DNA of 64,000 nucleotides from Phycomyces blakesleeanus NRRL 1555(-) (taxonomy: Eukaryota; Mucoromycota; Mucoromycetes; Mucorales; Phycomycetaceae): contig NW_017265165.1 of NCBI RefSeq assembly GCF_001638985.1, positions 100,912 to 164,911 on the forward strand, given 5' to 3'. This document shows positions 1-10,268 of the stretch, in pieces. The stretch's first letter is position 1, and each line of letters opens with the position of its first letter. The position numbers and the translations under genes were made by a program. Under the pieces are notes generated by a model. It did not search any database. It saw only the letters and a program-made list of their open reading frames with translations, and was not told where the DNA came from.

Positions 1-537
1 AAGGTGAAATGTTTTATGAAAGCCAAGCCAAACCAACACTTAGCTTTTTTAATTTTAGTTGAGAGATCCAACATTAGGTTTATGCATCTATTAGAAGGAA
101 AGGACGTCGCAGAAGAAATTGACGTGTTTTACACGCCAGCATATGCAGCTGGAGATGTGGTTGTCGATAGTCTGTTGAGTAACGTGCTTCTGAGTCAAAC
201 ATATTATAAGCCTGATATTGTTTCGATTATCAAGACGCTTTGTGGTATGCCTGGATCACCCCACGTAAATAACTCTACATTTTCATCTGATACAACTATG
301 GATGGACACTACGTGACAAGCGTAAAGATGCCGGCCTGCTTTGTTGACAAGCCATTTGCTTTTCTATTCGAGACGTTTGTTCTGGATTATGATTTGCTTC
401 CTCTGGGATTGCTTCGTGCACCAAACGAAGAAATGGGAAACGAGCTGCCTTTTGTCTACACAAATCCGGTGCCTTCGCTTATTCTCAAAGAAACTGATTG
501 GATTTACTTTATAACATCCTCTGAGTATTCTCTTTAG
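1..537 (+). CDS. C-terminal part of a Slo/BK-type potassium channel (5' end outside window)
   Basis: The frame is open from the first base to a stop at 535-537, giving about 178 C-terminal residues. A stretch with VVVDSLLSNVLLSQTYYKPD followed by IIKTLCG parallels the second RCK region of Ca2+-activated (Slo1/BK) channels, where a conserved VLDSLMS-type segment precedes an LIRTLVTG-type segment. The last 26 residues (YTNPVPSLILKETDWIYFI) match the conserved 'YVITNPPYEFELVPTDLIF' ending of that family. The pore and voltage sensor lie upstream, outside the window. In the family this cytosolic gating ring senses Ca2+ and opens a plasma-membrane or organelle K+ pore. The gene converges on the oxidase at 749, leaving a 211-base shared 3' spacer. 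The family call is by motif recall, and the first few codons may be intron. Confidence 0.66.
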   Translation, partial: KVKCFMKAKPNQHLAFLILVERSNIRFMHLLEGKDVAEEIDVFYTPAYAAGDVVVDSLLSNVLLSQTYYKPDIVSIIKTLCGMPGSPHVNNSTFSSDTTMDGHYVTSVKMPACFVDKPFAFLFETFVLDYDLLPLGLLRAPNEEMGNELPFVYTNPVPSLILKETDWIYFITSSEYSL

Positions 538-748
538 ATAAATAGGAGACGGAAAATGTATATTTATTACAAAACATGTACAGAATTAACACTTTAGAGA
601 AATAGAAGAAGAGAACGAAAGAGAAAGAAGGAAGAGAAATAATCATGTAATCGAAAAAGACAACGACGAATAAGAAAAAATTACTATACCCATTATCATG
701 CTCTTCTTTTATAGACACAATTTTTTAAAAATATATATAAATATATCA

Positions 749-1867
749 TCATTTTCCCCATCCTTCATCTCCTGTATATTCTTCTTTTTCGACCTCATAA
801 AAGGATGTCATTCCAGCCTCAAAATGCTGCCCGACATGACAATGGAATAACCATTGGCCTTCATTGTCAGGTATCATGTCAAGAACCTCGAAGCTGACAG
901 ACATGAGGTCAACCACATCTACACGATGCCCATGATAGAGAAGAGTAGACCCATGCCAATGTGCTGTGTGGACATCTTCATCCTCGAGTTCAAATGCAAT
1001 TACATACCACCTCACAGGTTTTCCATAAAATACTCTGAGATCAGCATTGTTATTGAACACATAGCTGTTTATGTGATACATCCGATTTGATTCTTCAAAA
1101 AGAGGATCGGTTCTCAAAGTTTCCAATGTGTCTAGACTTATCCCGGCTTCCTCGACAGATTCCGAAAAATAAGTCGACAGGCCTTCGTCGGTTGTCATCA
1201 TAATGGTAAAGATCTCTTGGTCAATCCCCTGGGGCCTTTCAAATGTGCTCCCGGGTGACGGTTTTACTAGAGTACCTGGTTTGTAGATGACGATTGGACC
1301 TAAAAGCCCTGCATTGAGATCCCCGACCGTATTTGACTTGGAGGCATAAGTCCAGGCGACCGAGGACTGGTTGACAGGGAAATTGACATTGGATGGAATA
1401 TTCCAAATGTATTGGTACATTAGGCCAGGCTCGACTGATTTTCCTGGTAGGGAATCGGTTTTTTTGCTTGTGTGAGGATGAAGACTGTGAGGTTTGGAAG
1501 CTTTATTGTAAAAGAGGATGCGCACCTGGTCCCCAGCTTGGGCTCGAATGATTGGACCCAGAGTACCCAGTCCAGGGTCGTGTGCTATTGGTACCTTGAA
1601 TGCCGAGGAGGTGTATTGACGATATATTGCTTTATGATAGACTGCGCCTATTCTTGTAGGCGTCCTGACGGTGTAGAGCTTTGCTGGAGTGTTTTCCAAA
1701 GGCTGGTCCCGTAAATTATCCCATCCCATAGGAGCATAGTTCCAAACGATCTCCTCTGCAGTAATGTAGTAATTCCGTATGGTCCGGTTGTTTTCTTGGC
1801 CAGTAGGTGCGCAGTTTATTACCTGCACTGCTGCATTTAGCAACAATACAAGTAGAGTGATGATCAT
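749..1867 (-). CDS. Two-domain multicopper oxidase, ceruloplasmin/hephaestin type
   Basis: An intronless 372-residue ORF. The N-terminus (MIITLLVLLLNAAVQVINCA) is a clear secretion signal. Two cupredoxin domains follow. Domain 1 has GPIIRAQAGD and a HSLHPHT copper motif. Domain 2 has ESNRMYHINSY, HTAHWHG and a full T1/T3 motif, HCHVGQHFEAGM. The order and spacing follow the factor VIII/ceruloplasmin class of ferroxidases, which oxidise Fe2+ and reduce O2 to water. Known homologues have six domains; this one has two. The second domain-1 motif, where the family has YHSHID, reads WTYASKS here, so one His-X-His pair of the trinuclear copper site is missing. It could be a secreted ferroxidase, a copper-binding protein or a catalytically altered paralogue. 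The fold is fairly sure; activity is not. Confidence 0.85.
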   Translation of the reverse strand: MIITLLVLLLNAAVQVINCAPTGQENNRTIRNYYITAEEIVWNYAPMGWDNLRDQPLENTPAKLYTVRTPTRIGAVYHKAIYRQYTSSAFKVPIAHDPGLGTLGPIIRAQAGDQVRILFYNKASKPHSLHPHTSKKTDSLPGKSVEPGLMYQYIWNIPSNVNFPVNQSSVAWTYASKSNTVGDLNAGLLGPIVIYKPGTLVKPSPGSTFERPQGIDQEIFTIMMTTDEGLSTYFSESVEEAGISLDTLETLRTDPLFEESNRMYHINSYVFNNNADLRVFYGKPVRWYVIAFELEDEDVHTAHWHGSTLLYHGHRVDVVDLMSVSFEVLDMIPDNEGQWLFHCHVGQHFEAGMTSFYEVEKEEYTGDEGWGK

Positions 1868-2449
1868 AAATAGATTGAGTGGAATGCGATTATGTATTAA
1901 TCATCACATTAGGACACCTTTTTTGCCATCATAAAAGTCACACCAGAATTTAATAGAGAACTTATCCTCAGTCCGAAGATTGACCGTTGACTATAAATCT
2001 TCATCATCGGATACGAGGCTTAAACACTACCCTCTCAGTATTTTGTGTACTATAAATTTAAAATATTTCCTTTTGGGGCTGGGTCTAAGGTCAATCTTCG
2101 GCTGAAATAAGCTGAACGTTTTTTTTTATTGTTTATTAGATAATAGTAAGCTGAACATTGAATAGGTATAAGGATGAATGTGAGCCCGAGTGTGAATGAC
2201 AGGGTAAAGGGTCAACTTATCTAATCTCATTAAGCTTGGATCCAGTGGGAAAAGCGGATGAACTAACCATGAGAAATTTAGAAAGTTTTATTATATATAT
2301 ATATATAAAGACCCTTTTGTCTCTTACGGAAACTCTCACACTGGATTGGTGGTATTAGGTGTATCTGTCTGTAGGATAAAGTTGTTCTCTTATGTTGACA
2401 AATTTGACTCTAATTTTTACAAGATAGCCAATACGCCAAAGTTAAACCA
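1868..2449. other. Intergenic: upstream region of the oxidase
   Basis: No coding signal seen. It holds the 5' flank of the oxidase gene and a pair of inverted copies of CCGAAGATTGACC at 1973-1985 and 2089-2101. Two AAGCTGAAC copies sit near 2110 and 2148. Confidence 0.6.
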
Positions 2450-2880
2450 AAAACAGCGTACATCAAGGCTTATATGGGCGAAAGGCCATACCAATTGGAC
2501 TGATGAGTAATAGAAAAGCTTTGTTTGGTCGGATAGGTTACAATTCTGGTACGAACGCTTCATCCTTCGCTCACAGGGGTTCACAGGGGTTCACAGGGGT
2601 CAGAAGATAGACTACATCTTTCAGGAAGATGATGCCTCATGTCATACAGGTGGTTATACTTGATGGTGGAAAGAGACGCACGATATCAGGGGTCTTGAGT
2701 ACTAACCCGCTCAAAGCTCTGGTCTGAACCCCATAGACCATATTTGAGATACTTTTGAAACTAAATTTGATATCAGAACTGCGTTAATATTGCTGTTTAG
2801 TAGAAGGAAGTCCCGCAAGAAGAATTGGAAAAGCTTGATGTTGAACTTAATGATTGTATGTTATGAAATATGGGAAGATG
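2450..2880 (+). pseudogene. Dead Tc1/mariner-type transposase fragment
   Basis: One frame from about 2605 reads IFQEDDASCHTGG, then a stop, WWKETHDIRGLEY, a stop, PAQSSGLNPIDHI, a stop, and DTFETKFDIRTAL. This is the diagnostic C-terminal half of the DDE transposase of the Tc1/mariner superfamily (pattern FQxDNAxxHT ... WPAxSPDLNPIExxW). At least three in-frame stops and changed residues show it is inactive. Upstream sequence from about 2450 keeps weak similarity. A triplicated 11-bp unit (TTCACAGGGG-T) at about 2569-2601 sits inside the fragment. No matching terminal repeats were found for this copy. Confidence 0.75.
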
Positions 2881-2925
2881 CTGCCAATTTGCTGTTGTTT
2901 CCAAAAGCGACACAACGAAATACTA

Positions 2926-3288
2926 CAGTGCCTTTACTCTCAAACTTCTTTTTTCAATGAACTGATTTCGCTTTGTTTTCCGACCAATTTTCTTTTGTAT
3001 AAAGTCCATTTTTCGCTTTTTCTATTACCAAAGTTCGTTTTTATGCTCATACTTGAAAACTCGGATTACTGAATTACCGCAGCTAATAAAAATGTTAGCA
3101 AAAAGGCTCTTCACAGTTTTTCACAACACTCTATTAAAAAAAAACTTCAAAAACGCCTCAATGAAAATTCAATTTAATAAACCTTTGAGATTAAACACAA
3201 AAGTTGAGTTATGCAAAAAGTAAACTTTGATAATAGCAAAAGCGAACAATGGACTTGATACGAAAGAAACTTGAGGCTGGAGGCACTG
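2926..3288. mobile_element. 363-bp non-coding element with long terminal inverted repeats and TA target duplication
   Basis: The left end begins CAGTGCCTTTACTCTCAAACTTC and the right end, read on the other strand, begins CAGTGCCTCCAGCCTCAAGTTTC. Both are flanked by TA (2924-2925 and 3289-3290). Similarity continues inward for roughly 90 bases: GTCCATT, TTCGCTTTT, CTATTA and CAAAGTT recur in order on both arms. It has no coding capacity. A TA duplication and CAGT ends are typical of Tc1/mariner-derived MITEs. It lies 45 bp from the dead transposase, but whether the two are related is unknown. Confidence 0.8.
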
Positions 3289-3516
3289 TAAAATGTTTAT
3301 TGTCTTACAATAAACATCTGTATAATCTGTCTTGCTGACCGAGTGCTTTAAACTTTGGTATTGATTTCATTATTATTCATTGTAATTAATCGTGATTTAT
3401 TGCAAAGAAAGCCTAGTAAGACATTTGGATTAATTTTTAGCAGTATATCATATACGTAATATACACCTTTCAGAACCTTTTGGGATCAAATATTCTGGCC
3501 AGCCTAAGTTAAAGGA

Positions 3517-4271
3517 AAGGAAAGGAAAAGTGTATGTACGTCCAATTCCTCTCACCGTCCTTCTACTGTTATCACTACTTCTGTAGACGATGCTGCTTTT
3601 CAAGAGCATATTACTTTTCGACTTCGTACTGCTCGTACAGAACCTCCACTTGTTGTTCCTGTACAAACTTGTACTCAATCTACAGGCATGTCAATAAAAA
3701 AATTACTGGATACTTTTACTGTAAACCATAGGGATACACAAGAATTTGAAAAGACTGTTAGACTTATTCCAAGTAAATCTAGTGCATCCTCTAGTGCTTT
3801 AGTATATATGTCTAAGAAGATTACAGTGAAGCATTCGACAAATAATAATAATCTTTCGACATTCAGTATTCCACAATACTTGAAAATCATATAGGAGCCA
3901 ACTTCAAACCAAAAACACTACGCTATCTCTTGAAGATCGGCTTTGTTAAATTACATCAGATTGACTAGACGCAACCGAGCCCATATAGAAATGTGTGTTG
4001 TTATGATCAATGAGTATCTTGCAAGTCAAATATGCCCCAGATCTCATATAAGAAGTACATCTAGTTCTCAACTGCGAATCTTGTAATTCTCGGTTTGATA
4101 TAGATCACATTACCAGGCAAGTTGTCTTGGTTTTATTAAAGATTGGATTACTTCATACCAGCATCAGTGTTACTTTATGCGAAAACAATAGCCTCGACGA
4201 TTCAATGAGGATATGTCTTGTATATCAGCAAGACGCCCCGTACTTAGGGGTAAGCTATGGAACTTAAATAA
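3517..4271 (+). pseudogene. Decayed coding relic of unknown family
   Basis: Three successive frame blocks on this strand look protein-like. The first (about 3517-3894, no start codon) contains SIKKLLDTFTVNHRDTQEFEK. The second (about 3955-4085) contains RAHIEMCVVMINEYLASQI. The third (about 4060-4271) contains RFDIDHITRQVVLVLLKIG and LLHTSISVTL before a stop. No splice signals join the blocks neatly, so frameshift decay is more likely than introns. I do not recognise the family. A lineage-specific repeat-encoded protein is possible. The call rests on open length and composition only. Confidence 0.3.
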
Positions 4272-6249
4272 TTAGCACCAAACTTTTTTTCTCTCAATCT
4301 TTGGACTAAAGACCAAGTTCTATAATGGCTGTACAGTGAAAGTTGGTTGGACTTAGTATTACTATTGGAAGAGGGAAGAGAATTTGTAGTGGGTCTAAGC
4401 CTATTTCATTTACTCTTATTTGCTTATTTGCTCATTTATTTATTTTTATCGATTATATTCAAAAGTGTTTCAATATTTTTTGTATCATTATTGTAAAAAA
4501 GCATGGATATTACAAATATGGTTAAAAAAAATAGAACTATTATTATTATTGAAAAGACACGAATTTCTCTTTTGGCTATTTTGCCCATTATATTAAAATA
4601 ATGAAAACCGAATGTTGACCTGCTTTTAGTTTTGATCTTTGCACCTGTCTAACCCTAGCCAAACCTTTTCTTTTAACTTTATTAACTATAAATTATTTTA
4701 TATATTTAATATACATGTGTCTGTATATATTGCAAATATGAGTGGGATGATGATTATAAGTATTACGGCGTGTAATGTGAGACAGACTGCCAAACACAGT
4801 TGAGTGATGACGATGATGTCCTAGTTGAGAAATAACACAGTGTATCTTTTGGGTAAGAAGAGGAAGGGGTGGGTCACTCGCCTGACAAAATTCCCTTTTC
4901 TTTTTCTTTTTTACAAGATTTACAGAAATAGATCAAATATATGTATATATATATATATAGACAGCTATACTTATATTATACAGTTGAACCAATTGATTTT
5001 TATATCATCATTTTTTTTGGGTGTAGCTGATTTTGGATAATAAGTACAAAAACGTATTGATAATGTGGATAGATTTTATTTTTTATTTTTCGAGGTGCCA
5101 CAATTTGATGCTTTATTTTTCTTTTTCTGCCGAGTAAAAAAAAAAGAACATCATCATCATTATTACTATTACTATTATTATTACTATTATTATCAGCAGA
5201 ATCAAAAGCAACAATTGTAACAAGTACAACAAAATACTAATAAAGCTCTGGTCCATTTTTTCATGTGCTTTGATCCCTTTGATTAAATAAAGGAATAAGA
5301 TGAAATTTAGTGTGAGTGCCGGTGAATTACGACTGATATTGGTGTAATTCTATGATTTTCGGCTGGCACAGTGTTTAGCCATTCGTATCTATAATTCAAT
5401 TCTGTATTAAAATATTGTGTGTTGTTGTAAATTATCTTGTTATTTTTAAATAATGAGGAATGTATTATGAAATTTTACTTTACCTATTTTTAAGATTATA
5501 TATAAAAATAGAAATAGAAATAGAAATTAATAGAAATATTAATATTAACATTAACATTCTTCAAATTTAACAAAGTGAAAAGTAAAATAGGAATGGGGGG
5601 GAGGGGGATAATATTTTATGTTCTGTTTGTTATGATTTAGTACTCTGTAGTCCATCTGTTTTTTTTTGACGTTTTTGAGTGCTTGCCTTGTTAAGGAATA
5701 TCTGTAACCATAACGTTCGTCATGATTTTACCTCTGTATTGGTTTTGAGTTCCTCGTGGTAAATGTTACACTGTTACAACACCCTTAGTCCTGGTCTCCA
5801 TCCCCCACAAAGCCAAATGGTGCCATTACCAAAGAATCATAATATTTCTATAATTGAAAATCAATTCAATCACAACCTTCTTTAAATCTATTAATATGCC
5901 TAGACTTTTTTTTTTAAAAAAAAAGTAAGAAGACCCAAGCCCTGTCTGTGTACACTTTCTCCTTATCATCCCTTCATTCTGAAATGTTCCCTCTTTAGGC
6001 TTTATTCCATATTTACAACCCAACACTAATAAACTGCCAAGAAGTCAAGTCACGGGATACTCTGATAGAAAAAAAGTCAAGCTTCTTGATTGATTGATTG
6101 ATTGATTGATAAATATATCACTAGGCAACTAAACAGTCAGGCTGTGTATGTTTATGTGTATGTAATGGTTACCATGGGAATAAATAAATCTACATTCTAT
6201 AATACAATACAATGTGATTCGGAAAAAATAATTTAAAAATCAAAGTCGT
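4272..6249. other. Intergenic, AT-rich
   Basis: Nothing recognisable. It contains simple repeats (ATT/ACT tracts near 5150-5195, GATT repeats near 6090-6110). It is the 3' flank of the amidohydrolase gene. Confidence 0.55.
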
Positions 6250-7681
6250 CTAAGTAGTGTTTTCTGTAGACAGATAACCCAAAAGTACTTTTCCGGCCAA
6301 TTCTCCGAGCCTTTCGATTGTATAACCACCTTCCTGAACAAATAGGACAGGTATATTAGCACAAGACGCACTTGTCTTGAGGAGTTTTCCAATTTTCGTG
6401 TACGTCAATGGGTCCACAAGTCCCTTTATCCCACCAACCGGGTCCTCATGCCAGGTGTCCAGCCCCAAAGAACATATAACGATATCAGCCTTAAATTCAA
6501 CTATCTCTGGCTTGTTCAGGGCCTTTTCAAGATGGTCCAAGTATATAGCATCTGTAGTAGTTATTGGATCAAGTGGAATATTCAAATTGTAACCAGCTCC
6601 GTCTCCACTGCCAGTTTCTGTCCCACTTCCTGTAAAGTAAGGGTAATCGGGGCTTCCGTGCAGAGAAATATAGAACACGGAAGGATCATCATAAAAAATT
6701 GCCTGCGTTCCATTACCACTAGAACAAACACAACGTTCAATAAATTTATTTTGTTTTATTTTGTTTTTTACAAACACATAGAAAACAACAGAAAAAAAAA
6801 CTTACTGGTGATAATCAACATCTACAATCAAAATTCTCCTCTTATTGTTCTTATTCAAAACAGCTGGCTTTGGCAAAGTTTGTTCTTTCTTTACTTTTGA
6901 TAATCTCGCAAGTGCTTCCATTTCCCTAACTTCATAGTCCTGCAGGAATTTAGCAGCCACAGCAACATTATTGATAAAACAATACCCTTTTTTTTACAAA
7001 AAAAAAGAGATACCCAAAGTACATATTAGGAATATTATAATAAATCTAATAAATGATTTAGGTTTTATTACCTCCAGCTACATCATGAGCAGCATGATGT
7101 CCAGGGGGGCGGCAGAGAGCATAAATTGAACTAGTCTTGGCGGTTTGGGACTGTTGAAGAAGACGGTGGGCAGCAGAGAGAACGATTTGAGCGGAGGTGT
7201 AAGTTGACAGCCAAGTATCTAAAATAATATCCCAGCACAGATAAAGTCTGACTGATTAAAAACCCATACACACACACACACGGACCACCATGTGAGAGAA
7301 TGAAACACAAACCCTTGTCAAAGGATACCGAGAGATCAAAAGAATATAGTCCAATACGGCCACTAGGTGTCTCTAATGCCTTCTTCTTCCATTCCTCGGG
7401 TTCAAGATGTCCAACCATAGAACAATGTCCGAATATCTCGCTCACAACTGTGTCTTTAGGAAGACCAGCATCGACCCAGTCTTTGTAAATTGTCGACAAA
7501 AAATCGACATACTCCCGTTTGTGGACAGCCAGAATTGGTGCGAGTGTGTAGTCATCTGGAGAGACGACTTTGAACTCAGTATTCTTATCAATGAACTGTT
7601 TAATGGAAACAAGACGAGACGGGGATTCTAGATTAAGACGTGTTGAGCGAATTGTTACGAACACACACACACACACACACG

Positions 7682-7719
<38 letters not shown>

Positions 7720-7830
7720 TGCGTACAAAGATCACAATTTTGACTTACCGGTATACGTCTTCCATTCACCTCGTGTTAATTCTTTGGGAGGGCTGTGCAA
7801 AAGGCAGTCGTCACTGTATACTACTTCCAT
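6250..7830 (-). CDS. Histone deacetylase superfamily enzyme, acetylpolyamine amidohydrolase-like
   Basis: Five exons in coding order: 7749-7830, 7313-7627, 7072-7218, 6806-6986, 6250-6718 (397 residues, phases consistent). Zinc-amidohydrolase landmarks are all present: RPPGHHAAHD (about 169-178), DVDYHHGNGTQ (about 236-246), the second zinc aspartate in SLGLDTWHEDP (about 326-336), and the EGGY tyrosine near the C-terminus. The SLHGSPDYPYFTG and GSGDGAG segments and the N-terminus MEVVYSDDC resemble acetylpolyamine amidohydrolases and class IIb deacetylases more than Rpd3 types. The likely reaction is removal of acetyl groups from polyamines or proteins. The intron between exons 2 and 3 has a weak donor (GTTTGT). 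The first intron carries an (AC)n(TC)n microsatellite. Substrate is inferred. Confidence 0.85.
7655..7716. repeat. (AC)n(TC)n microsatellite in amidohydrolase intron 1
   Basis: About 20 bases of AC dinucleotides followed by about 33 bases of TC dinucleotides, lying between exon 1 and exon 2 of the gene at 6250-7830. Confidence 0.85.
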
Positions 7831-9276
7831 TGCTCTGTACCTTGTTATCGAACTGGGGAGAAGAAGGAGAAAAGCTAAACAAAACAAAAAGTAACTAAAT
7901 AGTTTTACATGTTGGTGTGTGAAATCACATGACCGTGTCTATGTTCCTCCAATTACTAACAAACTTTTATATATCTTTAATAGCATGTATAATTGAGCTT
8001 ACTAGATAGTTAGATAGTTAGATACGACCATCTATCTATCTATTTATCTAGGTCTTCAATGCAATAGTCCAACGCGCTTCTCCTAGCTTACTGTCAAACC
8101 AAGTCAGACCACAAATTCCGACTCGATCATATGTCCTCATATAGCACATATTACTTCATGATTGCTTGTTTTTTTTTGCATTTTAAAGATGTGGTGACTG
8201 TAATTGGGAAATGGTAAAAAAAGAAATAAGAAAGAAAAAATTAAATCGGAATCAAATGGAGTTTGTAAGGGTGTTTCAAGCGAGTTTACTAAATGTTCGT
8301 ACTGAGCATTTCTTATAGGTTGTCCATATACCAACCACCCTGGTTGTTGGAACTAAATGTATTATTATTACTATTCTTATTGGCCAGAAATAAGTGTAAT
8401 CAGTAGGTAAGTTAATTCATAAGGTTAGGTTATCTAAAGCACTATCCAAGACTTACTTTGCTTTTGCCAGCTATTCTTCATCTGATATATGTTGATTTAA
8501 TCACCATTTTAGCTAGTAGCCCCCCAATAATGGAATATGCTTTGAATGGAGTGGTCAATGTATTTAATTTTTTTTTGTGGTGTGTGACTTTACCAGAGTA
8601 AACTTTGGCTTCTTTTTTTTGCACAAAAAACGATGTCTATTTGCTATCTTGTTTCTCTTATTGTTACACGGGGGGCAAAATCGAAACTAGTGCCCAGGGT
8701 GTACCCCATTACTGTCAGCTTATTTTTTTCCCTTTATGCTTTGGTGCTTATAACTTTATTAAATTATATGTTTTTACTTTAATTTGTGCTTATGATGGTG
8801 AGAAAAATTTATAGATTGTAGGGCATGAATATATAGGAATGAAATAAGATAGTAAAGAAAGAAAGAAAGAAAAAACCACTCTATTCTAGGTGTATTAGAG
8901 ACAATTGGATTCATATCATGTTGTAATTGTTGTACTTGAACTTGACTGTAAATAAGACTGGGCAGGCAGATGAGGGGAGGGAGGCAGACTGAGCAGGCAG
9001 ATAGGAAAACAAAAGGTAGATAGTAAAAATATGTCTTGAGAAGAAAATATAAAAAAAAAACGTGTGCTATAGATTTATGAATATTGAAAAGATTACTTGT
9101 ATTTGTATAGTATTTTAAACAAAAAAAAATAAGATAAGAGTAAGAGTAAGAGTAAGAGTAAGAGTAAGAGTAAAAGTAAAAGTAAGAATAAGAATAGGAA
9201 AGATGCTAATTACACTGAGAACTTGTACAGAATGTGTTTCTCAAAGAATGAATGAATAAATGAAGTATATAAAAGT
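7831..9276. other. Intergenic: upstream of amidohydrolase, downstream of bZIP
   Basis: No gene seen. It contains a TAGATAGT/ATCTATCT run (about 8005-8050) and a GAGTAA hexamer array at about 9137-9190. Confidence 0.55.
9132..9192. repeat. GAGTAA hexanucleotide array
   Basis: About ten imperfect tandem copies, grading into AAAGTA and GAATAA at the right end. It lies in the 3' flank of the bZIP gene. Confidence 0.8.
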
Positions 9277-10268
9277 CTAAGGGTGCCATGACATGCCCTG
9301 AGTATGAGCTTGACCCATGACACTTTCCTCAGTTGCCCTGTCCAGAATCTGCTGGGCTGTGCGCTGAAGGTAGTTCTTCTGTAAATGGTTGATGGTTTGG
9401 AATTAGCTTAAATGACGACATTTGTGCAAAACAAAAAAAAGCAGAATAAGTAATTACCACAACAGAACATTCACAGTTGCTGTGAGCAAGAAGTTGATCT
9501 CGTAGGTAGAGAGTGTGATTGCGGAGTTTAGAAATCTGGGCCAAGAGTTCTCTATTTTCTTTCTCGCGTTCGACATAGGCGTTCTCGAGCTCAACCATCC
9601 ATGCCTTCTTCTTTTGTCTACATTTGGAAGCTAAAGAAAAGAGAGAACCATTAAGTAAGATTAGAAAAAATGATAAAGAATTATAAGGTTTATTATTATT
9701 ATTATTTTTTTAAAAAAAAAGAAAATTACCTGCTTGTCTGTTGCGCTCGAGAAATTTCTTGCGCACTTCGGTAGGCATAGAATCGTCGGAGTTCTTACGT
9801 TTCTTGCTTGCTCTGTTGTCAGGCTCAGAGCTGCCTTCACTTCCAGAGACGTCAGAATAGCCTTCCAGAATATCGTTCTGGGATTGATCGAGAGAGGCAA
9901 AGCCCGAGACATTGGCATGGACACTGGTGGTAGGACTGGCCGAAAGAGAGCTGGGAATTGATGGGATACTGCCAACCAAGTTAAACATCTGGTCTGTGGG
10001 ACTAGTGGGATGCATTTGGGTCTGGATGTGGTGGTGACCTTGGTGGAAGTCTTGCTTGAGATAGTCAAATGTGTTTCCATTTGGTCCAAGGGGATGGTGG
10101 CCGTTAATATTCCAGAATGAAGTATCGAGTATATCGGATTGTTCCCCAATAGTAGGTGCTTGGAAAGTAGTAGGATGATTATCTAAAAAACAAAAAAAGA
10201 CACACCACAAGAATTAATAAGTTGTAATCTAAATTACAAGGATAATTTTTACTCGTACAGTTGATCAT
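9277..10268 (-). CDS. bZIP transcription factor, ATF/CREB type
   Basis: Proposed exons in coding order: 10253-10268, 9730-10182, 9458-9630, 9277-9378 (247 residues). The basic region spans the exon 2/3 junction: KKFLERNRQA joined to ASKCRQKKKAW, a textbook ATF/CREB/Atf1 sequence. It is followed by a leucine zipper (VELENAYVEREKENRELLAQ and LRDQLLAHSNC). Upstream are a Ser/Gly-rich segment and NLS-like ASKKRKN. In fungi this family binds CRE-like sites and mediates stress or sexual responses. Exon 1 is only 16 nt (MINCT) and was chosen because donor, acceptor and phase all fit. A different upstream start is possible. The last exon uses acceptor TTTACAG to reach the stop at 9277. The gene is divergent from the forkhead gene. 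Confidence 0.85.

Noticed and set aside
9132..9192. Regular hexamer array considered as CRISPR-like
   Set aside because: No unique spacers; simple tandem microsatellite in a eukaryotic genome.
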